Assembly (NCBI RefSeq): GCF_003814875.1
Contig: NZ_RKQF01000001.1
Location: 9,734,001 to 9,798,000 of the forward strand
Source: Streptomyces sp. Ag109_O5-1
GTDB taxonomy: Bacteria; Actinomycetota; Actinomycetes; Streptomycetales; Streptomycetaceae
DNA length: 64,000 nt
Reading direction: 5' to 3'
Within the stretch, counting starts at the first letter, position 1; every line of letters begins with the position of its first letter. Under the pieces are notes generated by a model. It saw only the letters and a list, made by a program, of their open reading frames with translations, did no database searches and was not told where the DNA came from. Of this stretch, positions 41,549-49,721 are shown one piece after another. The position numbers were made by a program, and so were the translations under genes.

Positions 41549-41995
41549 TCAGGTGCCGATGGCGCGGCGGGGGAGGGGCGAGGAGTAGACGACACTCGTC
41601 GTCACCGAGCCGAGTGTGCCGATCTTGCCGGAGATCTCCTCCAGATGGCGCATCGAGCGGGCGGTGACCTTGATGACGAAGCAGTCGTCGCCCGTGACAT
41701 GGTGCGCCTCCAGGATCTCCGGGGTGGCGGCGACCAGGTCGTGGAACGGCTTGTAGTTGCCGTTCGGGTAGCGCAGGCGGACGAAGGCGAGGATCGGCAG
41801 GCCGAGCCGCTCCGGGTCGACCACCGCCGCGTACCCCTGGATCACGCCGGCCTCCTCCAGCCTGCGCACCCGCTCGGTCACCGCGCTCGGGGACATCGCG
41901 ACGGCACGCGCCAGCTCGGCGAAGCTGGCCCGGCCCTCGCGCTGGAGGACGTCGAGGATGTGCCAGTCGGTGGCATCCGGGGAAAACGCGGTCAT
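41549..41995 (-). CDS. Lrp/AsnC-family regulator (first copy)
   Basis: This 148-residue protein has an N-terminal helix-turn-helix (ASFAELARAVAMSPSAVTER) and a C-terminal RAM/effector domain (VTGDDCFVIKVTARSMRHLE). The ATG at 41995 has no clear Shine-Dalgarno, so it may be leaderless. It is divergent from a rhodanese gene, with two inverted repeats in between that could be its operator. Lrp/AsnC proteins sense amino acids; this pairing suggests sulfur amino acid control. Confidence 0.87.
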   Translation of the reverse strand: MTAFSPDATDWHILDVLQREGRASFAELARAVAMSPSAVTERVRRLEEAGVIQGYAAVVDPERLGLPILAFVRLRYPNGNYKPFHDLVAATPEILEAHHVTGDDCFVIKVTARSMRHLEEISGKIGTLGSVTTSVVYSSPLPRRAIGT

Positions 41996-42060
41996 GAGGG
42001 ATGAATAACAGGGAATCCCCGGCGGGACAAGGTCCAGGCCGGGGATCACACCTTCAGGGC

Positions 42061-42075
42061 GGCCGGTCACCGGCC
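42061..42075. promoter_or_regulatory. Inverted repeat between Lrp and rhodanese genes
   Basis: GGCCGGT-C-ACCGGCC is a perfect 7-bp dyad midway between the divergent starts. A second pair, ATCCCCGG and CCGGGGAT, lies at about 42014-42046. Either may bind the Lrp-type protein. Confidence 0.4.
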
Positions 42076-42131
42076 GTAGATTTCCGGTCATGGAGATCCG
42101 CCGCACCGGCGGCCGAAGTGAAGGGCCCGAT

Positions 42132-42614
42132 ATGGTCGACATGAGTGCCACCACCGTCAACCCCGTGCTGCGGGTCGCCCCGGCCGCCCCCGCCGAGGCC
42201 GCCGCCCACTTCCGGGCGAGCCTCGCCTTCCACGCCGACGTCTCCGACGTGGCCGCCGCCCTCGCCGCCGGCGGCGACCCCGGCTTCGCCGTCCTCGACT
42301 CCCGCTCCACCGAGTCCTGGGGCCAGGGGCACATCCCCGGTGCCGTCCATCTGCCCACCGCGCTCATCCCGGAGCAGGCGGCCCAGCTCCTCGACAGGGA
42401 CAGGCCCGTGGTCACGTACTGCTGGGGTCCCGGTTGCAACGGCGGCACCCGCGCCGCCCTCGCGCTCGCCGAACTCGGCTATCAGGTCAAGGAGATGCTC
42501 GGCGGATTCGAGTACTGGGTGCGCGAGGGCTTCGAGTTCGAGGCCTGGCAGGGCCGTGAGCGTCGGGCCGCGGACCCGCTGACCGCCCCCGTCGCGGGCG
42601 ACTGCGGTTGCTGA
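42132..42614 (+). CDS. Single-domain rhodanese sulfurtransferase
   Basis: This protein has 160 residues from ATG 42132 (AAGGG 6-7 nt before); ATG 42141 and 42090 are alternatives. The rhodanese fold shows FAVLDSRSTESWGQGHIPGA and the six-residue active loop CNGGTR after VVTYCWGPG, with its Cys as persulfide carrier. The protein ends with GDCGC, which could be a second redox or metal site. It would move sulfane sulfur to thiophilic acceptors. The divergent Lrp gene suggests control by sulfur amino acids. Confidence 0.85.
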   Translation: MVDMSATTVNPVLRVAPAAPAEAAAHFRASLAFHADVSDVAAALAAGGDPGFAVLDSRSTESWGQGHIPGAVHLPTALIPEQAAQLLDRDRPVVTYCWGPGCNGGTRAALALAELGYQVKEMLGGFEYWVREGFEFEAWQGRERRAADPLTAPVAGDCGC

Positions 42615-42661
42615 TTCCCGAAGGCGAAGCTGTGCCGTCGCTGTACGTGTAGGTTCACCCC

Positions 42662-43177
42662 ATGACTCGTTATGCGGATCCGGGCGCGGTGGAGTGGGTG
42701 GAGTCGGGCGGCGGCCCGCTGGTGGCGGTTCCGGAGACGGTCCTGCCGTTCTGGGCCGGCGCCGACAGCGAGGAGCTGGCCACCGACTACGACCGCGCCT
42801 GCGAGGTCGACGGCTACGTCGGACTGCTCCCGGTCGGGGACAGCGCCGCCCTGGTCTTCGGCGACGAACCCGCCTCGACGTCCTTCCTGCCGGACCACGG
42901 CACGTTCGTACGCTGGTCCGCCGCCAACTCCGAGGACGAGCTCCTGGCCCAGGTCCCCGCCGCCCTGGACAGCGCCGTGTGGGAGAACGAGATCCGCTGG
43001 CGGGTACCGGGTCCCGTGGTCCTGTTCGACTCCGCCTGGCCGGGCGGCGAGGCGGAGGGCGGGGACCATCTGCGGGTCCCGCTGGAGCCCGGCACCTACG
43101 CGGTGCGCGCCGCCTACACCAGACCCGGCCCTGAAACCTGGCTGGGACTGGTGCAGTTGCGCAGGCTCACGTCCTGA
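42662..43177 (+). CDS. Immunity protein 21 (Imm21) family protein
   Basis: This 171-residue acidic protein opens with the family block VEWVESGGGPLVAVPETVLP and has DYDRACEVDGYVGLLPVGD and DEPASTSFLPDHGTF. Imm21 was defined as a putative immunity protein of polymorphic toxin systems. Here there is no toxin gene nearby: the flanks are a rhodanese and a P450. It may be an orphan that protects against toxins of related strains, or a streptomycete paralogue with other work. It converges on the P450 gene. Confidence 0.7.
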   Translation: MTRYADPGAVEWVESGGGPLVAVPETVLPFWAGADSEELATDYDRACEVDGYVGLLPVGDSAALVFGDEPASTSFLPDHGTFVRWSAANSEDELLAQVPAALDSAVWENEIRWRVPGPVVLFDSAWPGGEAEGGDHLRVPLEPGTYAVRAAYTRPGPETWLGLVQLRRLTS

Positions 43178-43207
43178 ATCGGCATCTCCGGATGTGCTGA
43201 CAGACCG

Positions 43208-44437
43208 TCACTTCACGCCGTCGAGCGCGATGTTGAGATGGCGCGGGCCGCGCAGCACCGCGTTCTCGCGGTACGGGGGCGGGTCCTCGACCAGCCGCGG
43301 GTTGTCGAGTCGGCGTGCCAGCTGGGCCAGCGCGATCTGCGCCTCCAGGCGGGCCAGCGGGGCACCGAAGCAGCTGTGGATGCCGCTGCCGAAGCCGAGG
43401 TGCTGGATGTCCTGGCGGTCCGGGTCGAAGCGGTCGGGGTCGGTGAACCGGTGCGGGTCGCGGTTGCCCGCGCCCAGGACGAGCCAGATCCGCGACCCCT
43501 TCGGAATGGTCACCCCGTGCACCTCGATGTCGGTGATGCAGGTGCGCTGCGGCAGAAGCTGCACCGGCGGCTCGTAGCGCAGCAGTTCCTCCACGATCCG
43601 CACCGACAGCCCCGGGTCGTGGCGCAGCCGCTCCAGGACCTCCGGGTGCCGCAGCAGCGTGAGCATGCCGTTGGTGATGAGGTTGACGGTCGTCTCATGA
43701 CCGGCGATGAGCAGCAGCACCGCCGTGCTGAGCACCTCCATGTTCGTCATCGAGCCGTCCGAGCCCCTGCTGTGCACCAGGTCCGAGAGCATGTCGTCAC
43801 GGGGTTCCTTGGCCCGCTGCTCCACCAGCCCGTTCAGGTACATGCCGAGCTGCAGCCGGGCCTCCTGCGCGGTGCGCTGGGAGTCGGCGGCCGTACGCGT
43901 GTCGGGGTCAAGGCCCGCCACGATCGGGTCGACCCAGGCCCGGAAGCGCGGCTCGTCCTCGCGCGGCACACCGAGCAGCCGGCAGATCGCGGTGACCGGG
44001 AAGGGGTACGCGACCTGGTCGACCAGGTCGATCTCCCGCGCGTCCCCGAGACCGTCGATCAATCCGGTGACGATCTCCTCCAGTTGGGGCCGCATGTCGT
44101 CGATCCGGCGTGGCCGGTGCGGCGGCCCGAAGGAGCTGTTGGCGATCCTGCGCAGCCGGTCGTGCTCCGGCGGGTCGAGCCGGATGAAGCTCGGCGGCAG
44201 CCCCGTCGCCTCCGGTCCGGACAGCTCGTCGTCCGCGCCGAAGGCCACGTTGGACTCGTCGGAACTGATGCGCGGATCATGGAGCAGGGCCTCGATGTCG
44301 TGGTAGGCGCTGATGAGGTAGGGGCCGTCCTCCTCCTCGTGCAGCACCGGCGTCTTGCGGAGTTCCTCGTACAGCGGGTACGGGTTGGCGCGGTTGGCGA
44401 AGTCGGTGATCTGGCGCAACATCGAGGTCTGCGTCAT
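43208..44437 (-). CDS. Cytochrome P450
   Basis: This 409-residue soluble bacterial P450 has the I-helix oxygen motif AGHETT, the ExxR residues in VEELLRYEPPVQ and the heme loop FGSGIHSCFGAPLA, with Cys356 as iron ligand. It is the third gene of a compact operon that supplies its own electrons: ferredoxin (46095), ferredoxin reductase (45878) and then this gene 46 bp later. Complete three-gene sets are unusual because most streptomycete P450s borrow redox partners. The substrate is unknown, and no biosynthetic cluster is attached. Confidence 0.92.
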   Translation of the reverse strand: MTQTSMLRQITDFANRANPYPLYEELRKTPVLHEEEDGPYLISAYHDIEALLHDPRISSDESNVAFGADDELSGPEATGLPPSFIRLDPPEHDRLRRIANSSFGPPHRPRRIDDMRPQLEEIVTGLIDGLGDAREIDLVDQVAYPFPVTAICRLLGVPREDEPRFRAWVDPIVAGLDPDTRTAADSQRTAQEARLQLGMYLNGLVEQRAKEPRDDMLSDLVHSRGSDGSMTNMEVLSTAVLLLIAGHETTVNLITNGMLTLLRHPEVLERLRHDPGLSVRIVEELLRYEPPVQLLPQRTCITDIEVHGVTIPKGSRIWLVLGAGNRDPHRFTDPDRFDPDRQDIQHLGFGSGIHSCFGAPLARLEAQIALAQLARRLDNPRLVEDPPPYRENAVLRGPRHLNIALDGVK

Positions 44438-44483
44438 GACAGGTCCTTGGCAAGCGTCGGGGCCGGGCGGAGGTCGGCGGCGG

Positions 44484-45878
44484 TCAGTGGCGGGAGGGGT
44501 GGAAGACCAGCTGCTGGTCGGTCGGCGAGTAGCCGCTGAGGGTGACCATGGGCCCGTGCGTCGGCAGCGCCGGATCCGGGAAGTCGGCGTCGACCGGCGC
44601 CCGACCCTCGGGACGGCGGTCCACCGTCGCGAACTCCACCGGGAACGGTGTGGCCTTCTCGATCTGCCGCTGGTAGAACTCCAGCCACCGCGTGTTGTCG
44701 AAGCTCACCGCGGCGATCGTCCGGCCCTGGAAGCCGTACACCCCGACGAACCGGCGCTCGGCCAGCGAACCCTGCGTGATCATGATCTGCTCGCCCATCG
44801 GCGGCACCCCGACCGACTTGATGTTCACCCCGAACTGCGAGGACCAGAACGCCGGAACCCACAGGTGCGGCCTGCGTTCGGCGCTCGGGCTGATCATGTT
44901 GTGCGCGGCGATCTCGGCCTGGGCGACCGCGTTTCCCCAGTGCTCCAGGGACAGGAACTGGTAGCCGAACAGCGCGTGCGGGGACCGGGCGACATCGCCG
45001 GCGACGAAGATGTCGTCGGTCACGATGCCCCGGAAGTCGAAGGCACGGCAGCCCGCGTCACAGGCGATGCCCCGCGGGCCCGCGCCCAGCCCGGACCCGG
45101 CCAGCCAGTCGGTGTTGCGGACCGCGCCGAGCCCCACGACCACCACGTCCGCCTCGACGATGCTCTCGTCGGACAGATGGACCGCCCGTACCCGGCCGGC
45201 CGGATCGCCCTCCAGTGCGGTGACCATGACCCCGGTGCGCAGGTCCACCCCGTTCTCGCGGTGCATCTCGGCGGCGACCGCGCCGATCACCCCGCCCAGG
45301 GCGCCCACCAGCGGCGCGCCCGCGCGTTCCGCCACGGTGATGGGGATGCCCTGTTCCCGGCAGGCCGAGGCGATCTCCGAACCGGTGAACCCGGCGCCGA
45401 TCACGAACACCCGTCGCGGACCGGCCTTCATCCGGCGCAGCAGCCTGGCCCCGTCGTCCCGGGTGCGCAGCGTGAAGACCCCGTCCAGCCGGGCCTCGTC
45501 CTCCTTCGGCCAGGGCCGGGCGCGCACTCCGGTGGTGATCAGCAGCCGGTCGTACTCGACCTCGTCGCCGTCCGCCAGCCGCACCCGCTTGGCCTCCACG
45601 TCGAGACCGGTCGCCGCGACACCGAGGCGCCACTTCGCGTCGATCTCCAGGCGGTGCGGCAACTCGGTGTGGTTCGGGGCCGCCCTGCCGAGCAGCACCC
45701 CCTTCGACAGCGGCGGCCGGTCGTACGGTTCGTACGGCTCGTCGCCGATCATGGTGAGCTCCCCGGCGAAGCCCTCGGCCCGCAGCGTCTCGGCACCGCG
45801 CAGACCGGCCAGCGAGGCTCCCACGACCACGATCCGGCCCTCGCGCCTGAGCCATTCGAGATAGTCAGTGGGCGGCAT
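44484..45878 (-). CDS. FAD-dependent ferredoxin reductase
   Basis: This 464-residue reductase of the putidaredoxin/rhodocoxin-reductase type has a first FAD site RIVVVGASLAGLRGAETLR, an NAD(P) site VFVIGAGFTGSEIAS and the late FAD motif GIVTDDIFVAGDVAR. The C-terminal domain ends with an extended tail. Its start overlaps the ferredoxin stop by 14 bp, so translation is coupled. It passes electrons from NAD(P)H through the [3Fe-4S] ferredoxin to the P450 encoded next. Confidence 0.9.
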   Translation of the reverse strand: MPPTDYLEWLRREGRIVVVGASLAGLRGAETLRAEGFAGELTMIGDEPYEPYDRPPLSKGVLLGRAAPNHTELPHRLEIDAKWRLGVAATGLDVEAKRVRLADGDEVEYDRLLITTGVRARPWPKEDEARLDGVFTLRTRDDGARLLRRMKAGPRRVFVIGAGFTGSEIASACREQGIPITVAERAGAPLVGALGGVIGAVAAEMHRENGVDLRTGVMVTALEGDPAGRVRAVHLSDESIVEADVVVVGLGAVRNTDWLAGSGLGAGPRGIACDAGCRAFDFRGIVTDDIFVAGDVARSPHALFGYQFLSLEHWGNAVAQAEIAAHNMISPSAERRPHLWVPAFWSSQFGVNIKSVGVPPMGEQIMITQGSLAERRFVGVYGFQGRTIAAVSFDNTRWLEFYQRQIEKATPFPVEFATVDRRPEGRAPVDADFPDPALPTHGPMVTLSGYSPTDQQLVFHPSRH

Positions 45879-46095
45879 CGGAGGCCCCTCCCGCCACCCC
45901 GTCCAGGCCGTCGGCCGTGATCGCCTGCACCGGGCAGGCGGCTACGGCGCGCGCCAGCCGCTCCCGCTGCTCCTCCTCGGCCCGTGGGCTGTAGACGAGC
46001 GACTCCTCGCCGTGCATGGCGAAGACGTCCGGAGCGAGGAACGCGCACTGCGCGTATCCCTGACATCTGTTCAGATCGACGACAAGGCGCATCAT
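45865..46095 (-). CDS. P450-type [3Fe-4S] ferredoxin
   Basis: This 76-residue acidic ferredoxin has the pattern C11-x5-C17 (CQGYAQC) and C54-P (ACPVQAI). Only three cysteines are available, and Tyr14 sits where a fourth ligand would be, so a [3Fe-4S] cluster is predicted. I begin at ATG 46095; MM gives two adjacent starts. It is the first gene of the redox-P450 operon and overlaps the reductase start by 14 bp. Its job is single-electron transfer to the P450 at 43208-44437. Confidence 0.88.
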   Translation of the reverse strand: MMRLVVDLNRCQGYAQCAFLAPDVFAMHGEESLVYSPRAEEEQRERLARAVAACPVQAITADGLDGVAGGASDAAH

Positions 46096-46235
46096 GGCTT
46101 CGCCCTTCCGGTGGCCAGGTCCCGTGCGTACCGCCGGTCCGGCACTTCGGTCGCGGACGGCGGGAACACCCCGGACGCCAGCATGGAAGCCGGCGCCCGC
46201 CACTGCGCGCCGAGAACTTCCGATCGGGTGAGCCC

Positions 46236-46907
46236 TCAGGCCACCGGGGCCGCGGCGGCGCGGCGGAAACTCACCACGACGATGTGCACGCTGAGCAGCA
46301 GCGACCAGGCCGGGAACACCAGCTCGGCCCAGGGCACGGAGGGCGACACGAACAGCAGCACCAGCGCGACGAGCAGGCCCAGCACCGTGAGCCAGCGGGG
46401 CATGATGCCCAGGCGGTGTCCGATGACCGACGTGGAGGAGGCGAAGACGGCGGCCATCCGCATCGCGTACCCGATCAACAGGGTGTACGCCAGGTGCTGA
46501 CCGAAGTCCCAGGTGGGCCGGGAGGGCGAGGTACCCGCGGGATGCGCGGTGTCGAGCACGGCCGCGGCCGCCGCGGCGCCGCCGAACATCATGGCGGTGA
46601 AGATCAGGCCGCTGCCGAGGAACACGGTGGCGAGGAACCGGTCCTCGCCCTCACCGACATGGGCGCGCACCGCACCGGCGAACCACAGGAAGCAGATACC
46701 GGCGAACGGCACCAGCGCGAGGGCCGCACGGACGGCGCTGCGCCGGGTGGGATCCACTGCCTGGTCGGAGACCGCGTCGGCCCCCTGCGGGATGCCCAAC
46801 CGGATCAGCACCATGGCGGCGGCGAGCAGCAGAGCGAAGACGATCCCGGCCACACCGGCGGCGCGTGGGGTCTGCAAGGGCTCCCGTGGGGGCGCGGGGG
46901 TCTGCAT
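46236..46907 (-). CDS. Hypothetical multi-pass membrane protein
   Basis: This 223-residue protein starts at ATG 46907 and has about six hydrophobic helices; codons further upstream in the frame overlap the divergent SDR gene. Features include the short N-terminal tail MQTPAPPREPL, the helix pair around ALVPFAGICFLWFAGAVRAH, and a conserved-looking TWDFGQHLAYTLLIGYAMRM. I do not recognise a characterised family. The P450 operon lies 140 bp downstream on the same strand, but with enough room for its own promoter. Confidence 0.7.
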   Translation of the reverse strand: MQTPAPPREPLQTPRAAGVAGIVFALLLAAAMVLIRLGIPQGADAVSDQAVDPTRRSAVRAALALVPFAGICFLWFAGAVRAHVGEGEDRFLATVFLGSGLIFTAMMFGGAAAAAAVLDTAHPAGTSPSRPTWDFGQHLAYTLLIGYAMRMAAVFASSTSVIGHRLGIMPRWLTVLGLLVALVLLFVSPSVPWAELVFPAWSLLLSVHIVVVSFRRAAAAPVA

Positions 46908-47061
46908 ACGCGGCTCGCTTCCTGTGTCCGGTGCCCCCCGCCACCAGCAAGCCGCCACCACCCGACCACCGCCACCGGAACACCCCCGAACGGCAGAACG
47001 GCTGCGAGGGCGGCCGTAAATGTGTCGCCGACCGGGCGCGTCCGGCCTAGCATGATCCGCC

Positions 47062-47874
47062 ATGCCGCCGTCCCCCGAAGAGCTCCGCCGTGACCCGCTG
47101 CCCCTGCGCGGTCGTACCGCTCTCGTCACCGGCGCGAGCCGGCGGGCCGGTATCGGTCATGCCGTCGCCCGGCGGCTCGCCGCGTACGGGGCGAGCGTCC
47201 ACCTGCACCACCACGTCCCGCACGACTCCGCGATGCCCTGGGGCGCCGACCGGATCGAGGATGTCGTGGCGTCCGTGCGCGAGGCACTCGCCGATCCGGA
47301 CGCGCGTGTTGTCGCCACCCCCGGTGACCTGGCCGAGCCGGCCGAGCCCGCCCGGCTCGTCGACACCGTCGTCGATGAGTTCGGCGGCCTCGACATCCTC
47401 GTCGCCAACCACGCCCTCAGCGGCTCCGACGGCACCCTCGACTCGATCGACGCGGCCATGCTGGACGCCCACTGGGCGGTGGACACCCGCTCGGTGCTGC
47501 TGCTCGTCCAGGCGTACGCCCGGCAGGCGAGGCCCGGCGGCCGCGTCGTGATGATGACCTCAGGCCAGGACCTCGGCGGCGGGATGCCCGACGAACTCGC
47601 CTACGCCCTCCAGAAGGGCGCCCTCGCCTCGATCACCCGGTCCCTCGCGACCACCCTCGCCGAGCAGGGGGTCACGGTGAACACCGTCAACCCCGGCCCC
47701 GTGGACACCGGTTACGCGACCGGCGAGGTCCACGCGGCCGTGGCCGCACGGTTCCCCGCCGGGCACTGGGGGCGGCCCGACGACCCGGCGCGGCTCATCG
47801 CGTGGCTGGCCACGGACGAGGCGCGCTGGGTCACCGGGCAGGTCGTCGACTCGGAAGGCGGCTTCCGGCGCTGA
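47062..47874 (+). CDS. Short-chain dehydrogenase/reductase
   Basis: This 270-residue SDR has the cofactor motif TALVTGASRRAGIGHAVARR, VANHAL in place of the usual NNAG, and the catalytic YALQK. The C-terminus carries ITGQ/WVTGQVVDSEGGF, normal for classical SDRs. The substrate is unknown; an oxidised alcohol or beta-keto group is likely. It is divergent from the membrane protein at 46907 and converges on the DUF885 pair. Confidence 0.87.
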   Translation: MPPSPEELRRDPLPLRGRTALVTGASRRAGIGHAVARRLAAYGASVHLHHHVPHDSAMPWGADRIEDVVASVREALADPDARVVATPGDLAEPAEPARLVDTVVDEFGGLDILVANHALSGSDGTLDSIDAAMLDAHWAVDTRSVLLLVQAYARQARPGGRVVMMTSGQDLGGGMPDELAYALQKGALASITRSLATTLAEQGVTVNTVNPGPVDTGYATGEVHAAVAARFPAGHWGRPDDPARLIAWLATDEARWVTGQVVDSEGGFRR

Positions 47875-47889
47875 CGTACCGTCGGACCG

Positions 47890-49581
47890 TCAGAGCTGCG
47901 ACAGCTCGTCCACCAGGTCGTCCAGGCCGAGCGAACCCTGGGAGAGGGCCGCCATGTGCCAGGCCTTGAGGTCGAAGCCGTCGCCGTGCCGTTCGCGGGC
48001 CCTCTCCCGGCCCAGCCGCCAGGCGCGTTCGCCCAGCTTGTAGCCGATGGCCTGGCCGGGGATGGTCAGATAGCGGGTCAGCTCGCTCTCCACCAGGTCC
48101 GCCGAGCCGCTGCTGTGCCGGCCGAAGAACTCCTGCGCCAGCTCCACCGTCCACCGCTCACCCGGGTGGAAGGGGGAGTCGTCCGGGATCTCCAGCTCCA
48201 GGTGCATGCCGATGTCGATGACGACCCGGACGGCGCGCATCATCTGCAGGTCCAGATGACCGAGCCGCTGCTCGGGGTTGGTGAAATAGCCCAGTTCGTC
48301 CATCAGCCGCTCCGCGTACAGCGCCCAGCCCTCGGCGTTGGCGCTGACCTCGCCCACCGTGGCCTGGTAGCGGGACAGGTTCTGGGCCACGTGCGTCCAC
48401 TGCGCGAGCTGGAGATGATGGCCGGGCACACCCTCGTGGTACCAGGTGGAGACCAGGTTGTACACCGGGAACCGGGTCCGCCCCAGCGTCGGCAGCCAGG
48501 TGCGGCCGGGGCGGGAGAAGTCCTCCGAGGGGGACGTGTAGTAGGGGGCCGCCGCACTGCCGGGCGGGGCGATGTGGCTCTCCACCCTCCGTACCCGTTC
48601 GGCGAGATCGAAGTGCGTGCCGTCCAGGTCCGCGATCGCCCGCTCCATCAGGCCCTGCAGCCACTCGCGGACCTCTTCGACGCCCTCGATGTGCCGGCCG
48701 TGTGTGTCGAGGTGCGCCAGCGCCACCCACGGGGTCTCGGCACCGGGCAGGATCTTCTCGGCCTCCGCGCGCATCTCGCCGAGGATGCGGTGGAACTCCG
48801 ACCAGCCGTATGCGTACGCCTCGTTCAGGTCGAGGTCACTGCCGTTGAAGTACCGGGCCAGGCGGGCGTACCGCTCGCGGCCCACCGTGTTGGGGGCGCC
48901 CTCGACGGCCGGCGCGTACACGTCCCGCAGCCAGTTCCGCAGTTCCACCAGCGCGGCCGTCGCCGTCCGCGCCGATTCGGCCAGCTCCGGGCGCAGCTTC
49001 TCCGGTCCGGCCGCCGTGAACTCCTCGAACCAGCCGCGGCCCGTTCCGTCCACGTCGATCCACTCCGTGAGCTGACCGATGCACGTGGCCGTCGGGCGCG
49101 GGCCCGCGTGCAGCTTCCGCTCCAGGCCCAGCGCCAGCGACTCGCGGTAGCCGGCGAGCGAGGCCGGCACCGCCCGCAGCCGCTCGGCGATCGCCGCCCA
49201 GTCCTCGTCCGTCTGGGTCGGCGTCACGGTGAACGCCTCGCGCACCCAGTGCGGCGGCGTGTACATGTTGCCGACCGCGCGCAGGCCCTCCTCGGCCTCG
49301 TGCACGGCGAGTTGGGCGGTCAGCCGCTCGCGCAGCAGCCGTCCGCAGCGCCGTTCCTCGGCACGGTCCGCACCGGGCCGGCGCTCGGCCGCGTCCAGCT
49401 TGGCGAGCGTGGCACGCGCCAGCTCCGCCAGGGCCTCCTGACCCGCGGGTGAGAAGTCGGGGAGCCTGCTCGAACTCTCCTTGACGCCGAGGAACGTACC
49501 GATCACCGGATCGAGGGCGATGAGGTCGTCGACGTACGCGTCGGCGACCTGCCGGGGCAGCGGGTTCGTGGTGTCAGACAT
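47890..49581 (-). CDS. DUF885 protein, copy A (putative metallopeptidase-like)
   Basis: This 563-residue protein starts at ATG 49581 (MSDTTNPLPRQVADAYVDDL). The best-conserved block of DUF885 is WYHEGVPGHHLQLAQW, which has the HExxxxHH pattern of a metalloenzyme, and ANAEGWALYAERLMDELG follows. The family resembles carboxypeptidases in fold but its substrate is unknown. It is a tandem copy of the next gene (49722-51410), with the same length and domain order. A 72-bp block at 47906-47977 is identical to 49738-49809. There is no signal peptide, so it should be cytoplasmic. Confidence 0.88.
   Translation of the reverse strand: MSDTTNPLPRQVADAYVDDLIALDPVIGTFLGVKESSSRLPDFSPAGQEALAELARATLAKLDAAERRPGADRAEERRCGRLLRERLTAQLAVHEAEEGLRAVGNMYTPPHWVREAFTVTPTQTDEDWAAIAERLRAVPASLAGYRESLALGLERKLHAGPRPTATCIGQLTEWIDVDGTGRGWFEEFTAAGPEKLRPELAESARTATAALVELRNWLRDVYAPAVEGAPNTVGRERYARLARYFNGSDLDLNEAYAYGWSEFHRILGEMRAEAEKILPGAETPWVALAHLDTHGRHIEGVEEVREWLQGLMERAIADLDGTHFDLAERVRRVESHIAPPGSAAAPYYTSPSEDFSRPGRTWLPTLGRTRFPVYNLVSTWYHEGVPGHHLQLAQWTHVAQNLSRYQATVGEVSANAEGWALYAERLMDELGYFTNPEQRLGHLDLQMMRAVRVVIDIGMHLELEIPDDSPFHPGERWTVELAQEFFGRHSSGSADLVESELTRYLTIPGQAIGYKLGERAWRLGRERARERHGDGFDLKAWHMAALSQGSLGLDDLVDELSQL
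47906..47977 (-). repeat. 72-bp block identical in both DUF885 genes
   Basis: Positions 47906-47977 and 49738-49809 are identical over 72 bp, encoding the last residues of the two proteins (DLKAWHMAALSQGSLGLDDL). Just outside this block the copies differ at synonymous sites. This pattern fits a recent gene conversion or slow change at the 3' ends of an older duplication. Both leaders also share ACATGCGGTC around their start codons. Confidence 0.75.
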
Positions 49582-49721
49582 GCGGTCAATCCTCGTGCGA
49601 CGCCGTGTTCGCGTCACCCGCACGAGCCCGGATTTTGCCGTGTGCGTGACCGGACCCGCCCGGCCGACCGGTACCGGGCGGGTCGTCAACTCCCAGGGAA
49701 AAGAATGACTCTGACGTGCGG

